A stretch of DNA of 64,000 nt, taken from the NCBI GenBank assembly GCA_037903475.1, contig JBAJFG010000005.1, positions 124,001-188,000 on the forward strand, written 5' to 3'. The notes under the pieces are model-generated. The model was not told where the DNA came from. It was given only the letters and a program-made list of their open reading frames with translations, and did not search any database. Shown in pieces: positions 24,001 to 36,000 of this stretch; the first letter of the stretch is position 1; each line of letters opens with the position of its first letter. Source of the DNA: Ancylostoma caninum. Its lineage: Eukaryota; Nematoda; Chromadorea; Rhabditida; Ancylostomatidae. A program made the translations under genes and the position numbers.

Positions 24001-27000
24001 AATGGCAGCAGTATAGAGGCTTTTTCAGACAACAAGTTGTTGATCTCCCGAAAGCTCAGGTGTTGGGCTATTGTGTAAGGACCGTACTTCCCAGCCTGCT
24101 TCACATGAGCATGGTAGGCGCGCAAACTTGGCATACCTTGAATTTTTTTCCTGACTTCACGAGGATCTATAGCTTCGGCAAGAGAATTTTTCTTGGGACG
24201 TTATATACGTTCTGAAACTACTTGAAGATGAGAATCTCAAAAGTGCTTCAGATCAGTGGGTGCTTCTCCCCTGAGCCGATAGCAGGGCGACAAAAATCAA
24301 TGTAGCGAAAAGCTCGTCAACTTGGGAGGAAATGGCAGAGGGATGCAGGTCATCTTGGGACTCCTGCTCTGCACTGCCGTAACCTTCGCCTATGACAACA
24401 GGACCGTACTTTTTTCCATCCTCATCCTTTCGTCCATGACGGCCTCCCAACCGAACCCTACTTCTCCTTTTCCAGTACTTCGGCAGAAAATCGGCCCATA
24501 CCAAGAACAAACTTGTGATCTCATGTGATATACCACTTCACAGCTCATGCAACGGTGCATCAAAATTCTATCCGTTTTACGTTTGGAAGCTTCAAACGAG
24601 GTCATGAATTTAATTCTCTTTATCTAATTTAATGAACATAACATGAGATAAAAAATAAATAAATAAAAATAAATGAATAAACACAACAATTAAATTTACA
24701 TTTATTAAAAAATAAGATATAAATACCCCCCCCCCCCCCCGGTCCTCATGCCCTCACCTGTGTGAGGGATAAGCGTCACGACTACCTTCGCTTTTGCGAA
24801 CACTGTCTCCCCACTATTCCAGCTATGACAAGAACCTACCGTAATGTTGCGTAGACCGCGCGATGGTCAGATTGAGAAGTTTTCTGTATGCAGTTGTAAT
24901 TGGTGATTTCAATCCATTTTGGTTGCCTTGCCCAATAGAGAATTCTATCCTAAATGCATGTCCTTTGCTGTGGAACAATTCGAATCACTTTTCAAGCAGT
25001 GGGTGGTTGCAGAGACCAATTAATGGAGGATAGGATCAATTCACACGAGTTCTGTGTTTGTATCGGGGCCTGTAATACTGAAGAGAACTGGGGGCTGTAA
25101 AAGTCTTGGATTATTTTTCATCGTACAATATCTGTATGCTTCACCACCACCATCGCTGCTCACAAGATTTCAGTATAAATCATTTTCACGCATGAGGTTT
25201 TAATTCAATGTTTACACTGATAACCTCACCGTATAAGATGGAATCCTATTTGGCACGTAGTCATTAGCTCCTAATTCGAATTTGTGGGTGGGGGCAAATA
25301 TGATCGGCGCTTCCTTGAACTCTGCGAAGGCTAGCTCTGCAATAATAGTTCAGTACAGATAAACGAGAGCTGTTGAGGGTGCTGCTGCTGATGCATGTGA
25401 TGCATGTACCTTTTTCTCGGATGATCTTGAGTTCATCGTTTTTGATAGCATTTTCTATATCATGAAGGTTAGGTTGTTGAAGCTGTGCTTTCCAGTTGAC
25501 CTTACTATCTTCGGTGATTCGGAAGTTAAGATCACCCAACCACAGGACACACTGGAAATGAGAATTGATAACCTGTGACACAAAGCCCACCATAGAAGAA
25601 ACACATCGATTTTATATTAGTTACCCTCTTTGCACATAGTCTTTGGAAACTAACAAGTAATGCGCTCATTTTTTTCCAAGTTTTGAAGTTTTCAATCCTT
25701 TGAGATTTTTTTAATGATTTCACACTGTATTGCAAGGTGCACACACTAATCTCCTCCAATAAGTCAAGTTTGACAAAGTTTATTACTAAAGGACGCATCG
25801 GAAATGAGGAATGATAACCTATGGGAGGAGGTGGTAAATTCTTCGCATCAATTGCAGTTATCATCAGAATTCATAAATTCGGTGCATCGGCTCTAGCGGA
25901 ATAATTCGTTGAAAGTCACTGCGAACTTTGAAAATGATCCTCTCCAACAAAATCCTGATAAAGTTCAGAGTTCCAGTCAAAAGCTCTCAAGTTTATCATC
26001 TTAAATCTGTCTACAAAAATTATATTTGGTTTAAAATGTGCAAAACGAATAGAAATCATGCAGGAATTACTTACGAACTTATTACCTACGAAGAATTAAA
26101 ACTCGCGCATAAGAAATGTCTTATTGCCACATGTTAATTACCTAATCTAGGTTAAGTATCTTCGCATTCTGGCTAGTCTCATGTTCTGAAGACACACTGA
26201 GGCTAACTTATTACCTACGAAGACGCGGAATTCTCTACAGTTCAACCACATATTTGAGACTACAGAGATTTCCGTGCTACATGCTGATGTGATCACTCAA
26301 GCTAGTGCGATTATCCATCTTTTAACCTTCAACACATTCAGAAATGCCAATTTCGAGGCTGTGAAATGTAATATAACGAACCCATAAGGTAATATACGCA
26401 GTTTTGCTGGCTTATTACACATTTTTTGCCGAGGTATGTCTGAGTTAATGGTGCTGGAACTGAACTATTTTCTCATTACAAGCTTGCCATGGGAACTTGC
26501 GGAATAGTGAAAAAAAGCGTTCATTTCACATTTCCAATGCAGGTTTTCGGCGTCTCCAATTGCTCTGAATAAGCCTGCAACTTTTGAGCAATTCCGCGGG
26601 AAGCGTAGTTTCTAACGACGGTTCTACGTGGGACCACAGGTACGATAGGGGTGAGACAGGGGTCAGAAAAGTGAAGGTTGCCTGGGTGAAAACAGTGAAG
26701 GTTGTTCACAAACCGCGATGAAAGTGAGGAAGGTAAAAAGAGCGAAGTTTACAGAGCGCGAGATAGTGAAGATTTTTTAAAATGGTTTTACACCGAAACA
26801 ACTCTAATATTGCTAAAAAAGGGAAAAAGATCACATGTTCAGAAGCGGAATGTTAAATATGCTCACAATCTCTACATTCTCACTCTAATATGTTAGACAG
26901 CTGACATGTCATAGATTTGCACCGGCGCCCTGCTTTCGTGCCGGGACCCACGCTCATCTCAACAATGATAGCGTCTTATCTAGATTTTCGCTGAAGATTT

Positions 27001-30000
27001 CGGTAATCTCATAAAACTGTATGTTGCGCAATTGTCAGTAATCTTCTTCATAACATTCTCTACAAAAAGACACCAAAGCCAACATTTTGAGCAAGAATCC
27101 ACGAAGAAATCATTTTTTTAAAATCTAGACGGGGGATTTGCGTCCTTTAAAATTTCTCGGCCGTTTGCAGAAAACGGTGAGTTGCGCAGTTGTTTATCAA
27201 ATTGCCGACATCCCTGCGCACACAGAGGTCATGAAAGTAAGTGTCTTTGTCTGGAAGTGACCCCAAAAAACAGGCCATGTTTGAAAACGCTTTTCCGCCA
27301 AATATCTCCTTCAGTTCGAAAAATCAAGTTTTGTGCAGTTATCAGCTGTAGAGCCCGTGCGATTCCGAGTGGAGTGATATGCAATACTTGGTACTTCCTT
27401 TCATGCTGGGCTGAAAGAGCCCGCCTGAGACAAATGCCCCGTGTAGCTCATGGAGGTTAGCGAGAGAACACGCAATATGAGAGGGCGCTCGGCGCGAGGG
27501 TGAGACGGACGGGGCATCTGTCTCACCCCCGATTCTCCTTCGGGAGTGGGCGAAACTACCAAGAATTATACATCATCCTGTTCAGAATTTCATTCTGAGT
27601 TCGGCTGACAACTCCACAATCTTTGATTCTCCCAACTAAAGCAGATATCATGATTTTTCCGTTTTAGGAGATTTCGCAATTATTCTTTTCTGCATTTCTG
27701 TCACTCCACTACCACATAGTGTAACGTCGCATTGTTATTCCGTTTGACAACTGCGCAACGCTTACTTTTTTGAGCTGAGCATGATATCCCAGGCTGAAGC
27801 TCAGATTTCAGGCAATGCAATCTCATGCCTATATTCTCAACAGTTTTCCTCAACCCATGTTCATCGACAACTCTTGAGCTTCATGTTTCCTAACGCCGTT
27901 TTGTACGTAGAATTTAATTCACAACTGCGCGTTCCATGTATTTCTTCATTTCCCGAACAAAATGTGCGACTTTCTGCACCCTTTTGCAATCCGGGACTGC
28001 GCCCCGGATCCAATTTATCCTCATCGTCGTAGGTGAAGGTTCCCCCCAACGGCGCAGCCGTAAGTGATGGTGGGTTGAGACGCGTCTCAGGTTATCGTAC
28101 CTATGCGTGGGATAGAGCAATGCCATAGTTCTGATTGGACATAGTATGACATCTAGATACGGTAAGAAACTTATGGAGCAAATGAAGCTGTTCTATTCTG
28201 TAGGTGCCCTCTGCAGTCAATAGTAACAAAATAATTGAAATAATAAAATAAAATAACCAGGAACCACGATTTCCATTTTCTGAATTCCGAGGATTTTCCT
28301 ATATCACCTCAAACAATAAAGTCCGGAACAACATTTTTGTTCTTGGCCAAGACGTCACTACCTGAAGCACAAGTAAGCTCTAATGCATCTGCTTCGCTAT
28401 TAGGGCGGCGTAGAAGAGCACCTTTTGGAGCATTTTGCAACATCCTCAACAATACCTATTCCTATTATTTGTTCACTTTGATAGCGGACAGTCTGCTAGA
28501 CAAACACTGGAGATGATCAGCATCCTACTTCTCCGGCTCGAGATGATCAAAAGCCTACCTTCTAGTACAATGTAAAGTGGAAATTTATTTCCGAGAGCTC
28601 TTTTGAATTTCGGCAATTTTAATACACTACTCATCACATTCTGTAGGAAATTTGAAGTATGACTGCCACCTTTCTCAACTCCTGAAACTCTTATTTCGCA
28701 AGAAAACATGACGACCTAACAATGGAGATCTAGTTCTGCGCCCTGCACTTTTCCGGGCTGTGGATGAAGGGCGTCGGAGACCTACTCACATGATATGTAA
28801 TGGCCCTGCTTATCAAAGGTCTTTTACGGTTTGCTGAGGATATCGTTCCCTAAAGATCTGGGAAAAATAAGGTCAACAAAAATCACGCCATCTCTTTTGC
28901 ATCATTCTAATCTACTTAAGCCCCCCGCTTTTAAACCATGGGTCATTGAGGAGAATTTCAAAAAGAATACCTCGAAATGAAGGATTCAAAACTTTTGCGT
29001 AAATGCACACTTTTGGTGCATTGATTCGGGCATTGAAGTTCTCAGTAATTGACTTGCTTCACGAGTCATTTAAATGGTGGATTACTTACATCTGCGTGCA
29101 AAATATCATCACTTCCTTTGAAGCTGCACAAAGTTGAAAATTTGAGGCTCCTCATGATTTTATGGTAGTCCTGAATTCGTTGTAGAACGGTGGCATCTAA
29201 AAAAAACGGTAGCAGTCACGTGCTGTTTGACTATAGAAGTAGAGAAAGAACCAGATGTGTAGGAAAAAAAATTAATCTCATTCATTCGTTCACAACATAA
29301 AATTTCGTACTTCTACAACTTTCGTCTCACCTTTCCTTACTTCTGCTTCTTAGTAGAATTTTGCTTAGGAAGTTACCAATGAAATGTCTATTTAATGATG
29401 AAAGCTCTGCTTCGGTTTAGTAGTGTTTCGTCATATTGCTTGTGTCATTGTTGCAAAAATGCCGCTTACGTGAGAGGTGACATGCGATGATGACGGTCCA
29501 CCGCTGGTAGATACGTAAGCAGACACCGATTGCGCCTTTTGTTCTGACAGGCTTAGCTAGTGTGGTCGCGGGAACAAATTTAGCCATCGGTTCTGAAGGG
29601 GGCAAATTCAGTCATCGCTTTATGTTATCGTATATTTGGCTCATTTCATTCTTTGATTGAGTGAGCTCGAGTACTTGAAAACTGACCGGTTGCAAAACGA
29701 GTATGAGCTTTTTTCATAAATACGAGTACCATTTGGCTCCATGCCCGATAAGAGAAAACTGTCGAATGAGTTTGCTGCACTGGCTTCACTATAATAGCCA
29801 ATGCATCCTCGTGGAATATCCTGAAAAATTTTGCATTCTTAGTTGTTCATTTATTCATCCATGCACAAAATGAAAACAGGATGCGACATGAGCACACATT
29901 AATTGTTGTTGCACATTAGTGTCATCCGTAAAGACTGTCAGGTGGCATTGTTTTTTCTAAATCTTTTAAGCTCCATACCGAGTGAGTAATGCCGTTTTTA

Positions 30001-33000
30001 TGAATTAAATTCTCGTAGAAGCACCGCCGACATACTTGGTTGATGGTGGAATTTCTTGAAGTGCGATTATGATGATGTCTTCTATAAGGCTGTCAGGAAT
30101 TTGTTCGAGGTGGTTGGCGAGAAGTTCCAAAGTTTTAGCTGGCTGGAATAGAAATAAATAAAAGAGCATAGCAAGTCATGAAAAAAGTCAAACAGGATTG
30201 CGTTATGATTCATCATTTTTGAAAATCAGTGGACATGAAGATGAGAAACTCTTCTGATTATGAAACACAATAAAAATTATTATTTTCAACAATAGATCGC
30301 AAAATGTGTTATTATTCACAAATATCAAAGCTTGAAAGGCATAAGGTATCAGTACCTTTCTAATTTGTGACGCGAATTAGTGCGAAGATTAAAACGTTGA
30401 ATTGAAACCTGCCATTTCCATTGGAACGATGTGCATAGGTTTTTCATCATAAATGCAAAGTAGAAATCGTGCATGGCAGAATAATTGCGCATAGAATGTG
30501 GGAAAGGGTGCATTGATTAAAATAAACTTTCTAGACATCTAAAAATTTAAGCTTAGCCTTTTCAAAGTAATCGTCCTCAGATCATAAGCAGCTGCTATAA
30601 CGAAAATTGGTAGATCTCGATTTCTGTTAGATATATAGTATCGAGTACTGCAATTTTAACAGAAATCGAAAAGTTTTGGATTTATGAAGATTATTTCTGA
30701 ATGAAAAAGTGAGGGTTGATGTGCAACAGCTATTTTCTGACTTTGTTATTATATAAGAGTGTACTTGACAGTGTTGCTTCAGTTTGCTGCAAGGCCTAAA
30801 GTATTATAGAATTGCTGTGCTCGTTTGATAATGAGGGGTAGTTGCACTGATTCTGTGCAATTCACAACGTAATTTTGCCACACCACCTTTCTGACTGGTA
30901 TTTGTTGGTTGGGCCCTTATTGCTACCATCTTTCATACCTTTTTTTTTCTTGATAAATTCGGACTCTACACTATAGGTTGGACTGCCTTTATATAGAGGT
31001 ACTGGTAAAGAAATGGTGAAAATATTGCAAACCTTTTCATTGATATTCCACGTGATTGCACGGATGCTCAGCTTTCTGTCTGATAATTTAGCGATGTTGT
31101 CTTTGGAAGGAATGGGAACATTGCCGAATCCAACTACAGCTTCTCTGAAAAGGAATTGAAGTTAAAAATTTCGACGAACACGTAGTTTGTCACAGTTGGG
31201 GTATTTTTCGAGACGGAATATGAATGAGTCACTGCTCACCCAGCTCTTTCATTATCCAGTGTGTATTTCCATGTGTGATCGTCGATCTCAGTGTCTGGAA
31301 AATTAACATTTCATCGAGCCGCTCATACACAAAATAGGTGCGTGAAGATAATCGGCTCAATTTTTTCCCTTGGATAATATATGAACTGTTCGATCTCCCA
31401 TAGCTTTTGAAACAATAGCGTGAAATGGGTGTCAAATAAAGTGAAGATGGCGAAACCTACGTCGTCGTTCAGTCCGCCAAGGTGTTCTTCCTTGCGACTG
31501 AGACCGGCGTATAGCACCAGCTGTTTGTGAAGATGAGCTTTCTGTGATGATTGAGGAATGAGAGGGATCAGCTGGATTGTGCGATGGCTGAGTCGGAGCC
31601 GCTTCCGATGCCATCACATTCATTGCGGCGATTCAGCTGTGATGACGTGTTGGCGCGCTGCCATGTGGGCGTTGCTAGGACACCGCCTTGTGAGCGAACG
31701 TTTAACAATGCAAGAAAGCATGGAACAATGGTTGATAGAACTATGGCTGAGCAAGAGGGCTCATCGTTTGATTTAGTTTATTGGTAGGGGATGATTCCAT
31801 TAAACAGGCACACAACTATTGAAAATATTTATTAGCTTATTATGCTTGCGGAAAACTAGCGCTATAAGTTATCCAACAAACAAGCTGGAAAACTATTACA
31901 AGTGAAATAAAATCAAACACACACTGAAAAATGTTGTTAAGATAACCTAATTACAACGTCGATGAACCGCCATATTTCTTTTCAAATCATTAGTTCTTAG
32001 AAGGAACGAAATTTTATATTCCAACAAAACATGTCCCACGTGATGTTTGAACTGACCGTGTAAGTGTAAATGAGATTTTTTTCTTATCCATGGTTACGCA
32101 CTTTCAACCCGAACTGAAAAAAAGACGTACCCGCACTGTTAGGAAATGAGAATGTTAGAGATCTTTTCAAAAATATCCCCGAGTCAGCGGTTTCGAATTT
32201 AGCAGGAGTTAACAGGACTTGAAATGAGCCGTTTTCTGGTGCTGGTTTTTCGACTGCTGTGAAAATTATCTTGTTTCTTATCTAGCGTATTTGATCGTTC
32301 ATAATGTGATGTGTTCTGCCACATAAAGTTTGCGACGCTGATCTGGTATATTTTCCTGAAATTTTTCGTGCTGTTCCGTGTTAAGAGGCACACCCAGCTT
32401 GAGTTGAGGCAAAGCAGGCACATGTTGCGCTTGCAAGGCTGCTGCTCTCCATGCAGGCTCGCTATGGTTGATGAGCACCGACAGTGCTAAATTGCGCGGC
32501 TTGGGGCTCGTACATGGGTCGATACCCGATTCTATGCAAAAAAAAAATGTCTTACGTCTCATAGAGGAGCAAAATCTGACAACCATATTGCGATTGGCCA
32601 TTTTGGCGGAGTCTCCTTCCCTTGTTAGATGACACAAGACCTTTGTAGAACAGAAATTGTTCAGAAACTGACAGTCTGGCTTCCACTTTATACAATGACT
32701 TTAGAACATGTGCGTGGATTGTGAGGGTAGATACAGGCTTGCAGTTCCTGCAAGTTTGTTCTCTTACATATAAAATATCAGTATTGTATGATCTCATCAG
32801 ACTGGTGCAGAATTTTCAATTCTTGCTATATTCATCCTGTTGGGGGTTTGGGGGTATGTCTGGATCAGTCGTTTTTCCGTCTACACTACGATGGATTGCA
32901 CCTTTCGGTGACCCCACAAAATTTTGTCCTATGGCACGCTTAGCTGACTACAAGTTTTTATCCGTTCTATGACCTGCTACAGGCGGTTCAGAAATGAGTC

Positions 33001-36000
33001 GGTATTGGTGCATTTTTACGTAAAGAGATTAGAGGGCCTTTGGCAAGTCGTGCATGTTCAAGCTTGTTAGTCGCAGTGATTTTTAACTGCTTAACATGTT
33101 AGAAAGGGTCCCGGAAATGATGTGGGAGTACATGGAGCATAAGTCTCCGGTAAGTGGCATACCGACTCCCTGATGAATGGCCTGTACCTCCCTGTTAACT
33201 TCTCACGCTTTCGTTTGATATCATTTCTCAATGCTGCGTTCCGTATCAATACGTGTAACCGCGAGCATCACTGTTACGCTCACCTATGATTACGCAGGGC
33301 TACGTTATGTATTCTCCAGTGGCGGACGCAGAAAGTGGGCGGGAGGGGGGGCGTGGGAAGAAAAGTGGGGTCTCCGCCGTTTTGGGGACCCAGACGGAAA
33401 ATAAAATTAATAATAATATTAATTATAATAATAAACAATAAATAAAAAATATATTAAAAATAATAATAAAAATAAACAATTAAAAATAAACTAACACAAG
33501 ATTTTTATTTGTATTGTAAAGTAATTTCGAAAATTTGGCGACCCATTCTCGGGGGGGGGCGCGCCCCCCCCCTGCGTCCGCCACTGGTATTTTCTTATCT
33601 CACCAATCATCTGTCAGGATCAAAGGGTTGAAAAATTCCACCCTTGCTCAAAAATGTCCAAGTCCTCTCAACTTCCCTTCACTCTGACATTTACCTTTGA
33701 GCCATCATTGGTAGTGACATTTGGACGTCAAGCCTCATTGCCGTTAGTAGGGCTGGTGGTCTTTATTGAAATCGATGTGAGTCACGCTGGGTCTGAACGA
33801 TTCCGGATGCGATTATGGCTTTTTATAAATGGGAAATGCACTGCAGATTTATTCGCGATTTGAGGGAGTTTTTTTAAACTCATTGTTGGTGCTTTGGAAC
33901 CTTCGTCTACAAATGGTTCAAAGGACCTGGATTTTTCGTATTTCTATGTGAATTCCGCTCAATACAAATCATAACTTTGAATATAGCTGCTTATTAGTTG
34001 TAAGCTGCTTTATAGAATGCACACAAATGTATCATTGTTGACGGATACTTAGTTTTATTATGTGCTCAGTCTTGCTTTTTGGGAAATGAAAATCATCATT
34101 CGTACAAAACTGTCATGTGATTAGTATGTAGAATTAAACTGATAATACCTGTTGTTGCAGGTGCCCGTCATGGTCCATCATTGATGCCGGGTGGGAATCC
34201 CAAGGCATGGCCACATCTCAAGCAAATATTCCAGTCGATTGCTGCCAAGAGCGAGGGCGAGCCATGCTGCGACTGGGTGAGTAATGAAAGTGCCACTTCA
34301 ACACGCAGGAAATTGCTGTTGGCCGTTTTCGATGGATGCGTGAAAGATTGGAGACCAGAAAAAAAAAACTGTTTGATTGTAACTTCCATGTGCTCTGGTC
34401 ATAAAACCTGGGCATCCTTACTTGATTATATGTGATAATTCTTCTGTGCCACTCAGGTTGTCATAAGGACACGTTTATTGCTGCAAGTTCATCTATTCAC
34501 GCTCTAAACCACCAAAGACCTCCTCACACCCGTTTATTCGACTTATCCTGGCTAGACAACACTCAGTATCCAGTCGACGAACGAACTCACCACGTGTCCA
34601 CCGATAGAACGGAGCAAAAATGCCACCGCGACAGCAAATGATCGTCAAATGATGGCGAATGAATACTGCATTGTGCAGCCCTGATCTTATAAGGCGTGCA
34701 ACAGTATCGTGACGATCTCAGAGCTCTCATAATGATAAGAAAGGCATCAGATCACTAGTTATAGACATCTGCTCATTCCTGCTGTTCAACCCGGGATTAC
34801 GTGCAAGAATCCATAACACCTCAAGTACTTTCCTAGCCGAAATATCAGTTTCGAGCGCCAAAATGGTGCACCTTATGTCGAAGTCATTTCCGTCATGGTC
34901 TTCCTTTCGATGTTTCCCCAGTGGACTTATTGAGTTCTGCCGTCTTTTGCTAGCCAGATGTTCATTTATGCGGACACTCAAAGAGCGACCGGTCTCACCG
35001 ATGTATGTGGCATGGCAAGATACGCACTCTATTTGGTAAACAACCTCAGACAATTTCGGGGGCAAATCCCGTTCCAATCGCCGGCAAATCCCCGACGGAA
35101 CGTTTGAACGAGGACCAATAGCGGACAAACTGCGGGCGGAACCACGCATATTGCGGGCCAAACGCGCTGTCGGGCGAATCGCGGGATGAACGCAGAGTCA
35201 TTCGGGCTAAAGCACCACCGTCGGGGTTCGGCCCGCTATGTGAAGAGTGTCGGGCATCGGCCCGCTTTTCGCGGCCACTGACCGCCGGCAAATATCTCCA
35301 AAAAGCGGCCTGAACGACTACATATTTCGGCTCAATAAGGAAATGGCAAGGTCGGAATGGTTGGTAGGTGATATTATGGGCGTATAAAGGATGAAGGCAA
35401 CACCGGTCTGGAAGAGATCAGCGGCATGAATGGCCTAGTGGATAAAGCAGCGGACTCTCAGTCATTCATAAAGGACGGTCAGGTTGGTTCGAATCCTCTC
35501 AGTTATAGAAGAAGTCTAGCAATACGAAACCATGGATGGACCTTGCAAACAGACATCTCGTATTACTGATGTGAAATTGCGTATTTATGTTGTTTTTATG
35601 CTCCTGTGGATCACTGTGGATCCGCTATGGCGTCGAACCCGGCACTCATCAATCCGAGACTGTGCGCGAGGTGTGACCGATCCTCGGGGGTTGTCACGGT
35701 GCCGGCGTGCAATCGACAGGTAACTGTGGAGAATACTGCCTTGGGCGCTGGATTAGGAGCGGTAGCGCCTGGTGGTTCGCGGGCTCATGGCTGCCTGAAC
35801 GCGGACAGTACTCGGGCGGATAGGAATGCAAGCCCCGTTTTCAGCGGCCCTTTAGCGGCCTGAACGCGGCCACTTCTCGGGCCAAAACACCCAAGCGCTC
35901 GCTCCGACCCTCGCCCCCCGCTCGTTCCGAACGGGATTTGCCCCCGAAATTGTCTGAGACCCCTGACTTAGAGCAGTCACCAATTTTTCTGTTAGGGCAA

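Larger units (their letters stand above)
22022..24592. repeat. 2.6-kb inverted duplication with unidentified exon-like arms
   Basis: Left arm 22022-22749 and right arm 23887-24592 are diverged inverted copies around two small elements. The left arm has an exon-like block after TTCACAG (22096-22222): [20 protein letters not shown], then [20 protein letters not shown], and a GTAAGG donor. A second block, [18 protein letters not shown], precedes GTATGC. The right arm has a stop in the first block. A third stretch reads [13 protein letters not shown] in both. Product not recognised; possibly a captured gene fragment. Confidence 0.6.

Noticed and set aside
24836..24842. GTAGGT at the end of the 5-phosphatase as a splice donor
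   Set aside because: CGG TAG in the same place ends the frame, and the only nearby acceptor would also give Arg-stop, so an extra exon is unnecessary.
29687..29820. Alternative frame of 5-phosphatase exon 5 reading [14 protein letters not shown]
   Set aside because: It is open but breaks phase with exons 4 and 6; the frame with [11 protein letters not shown] fits both.
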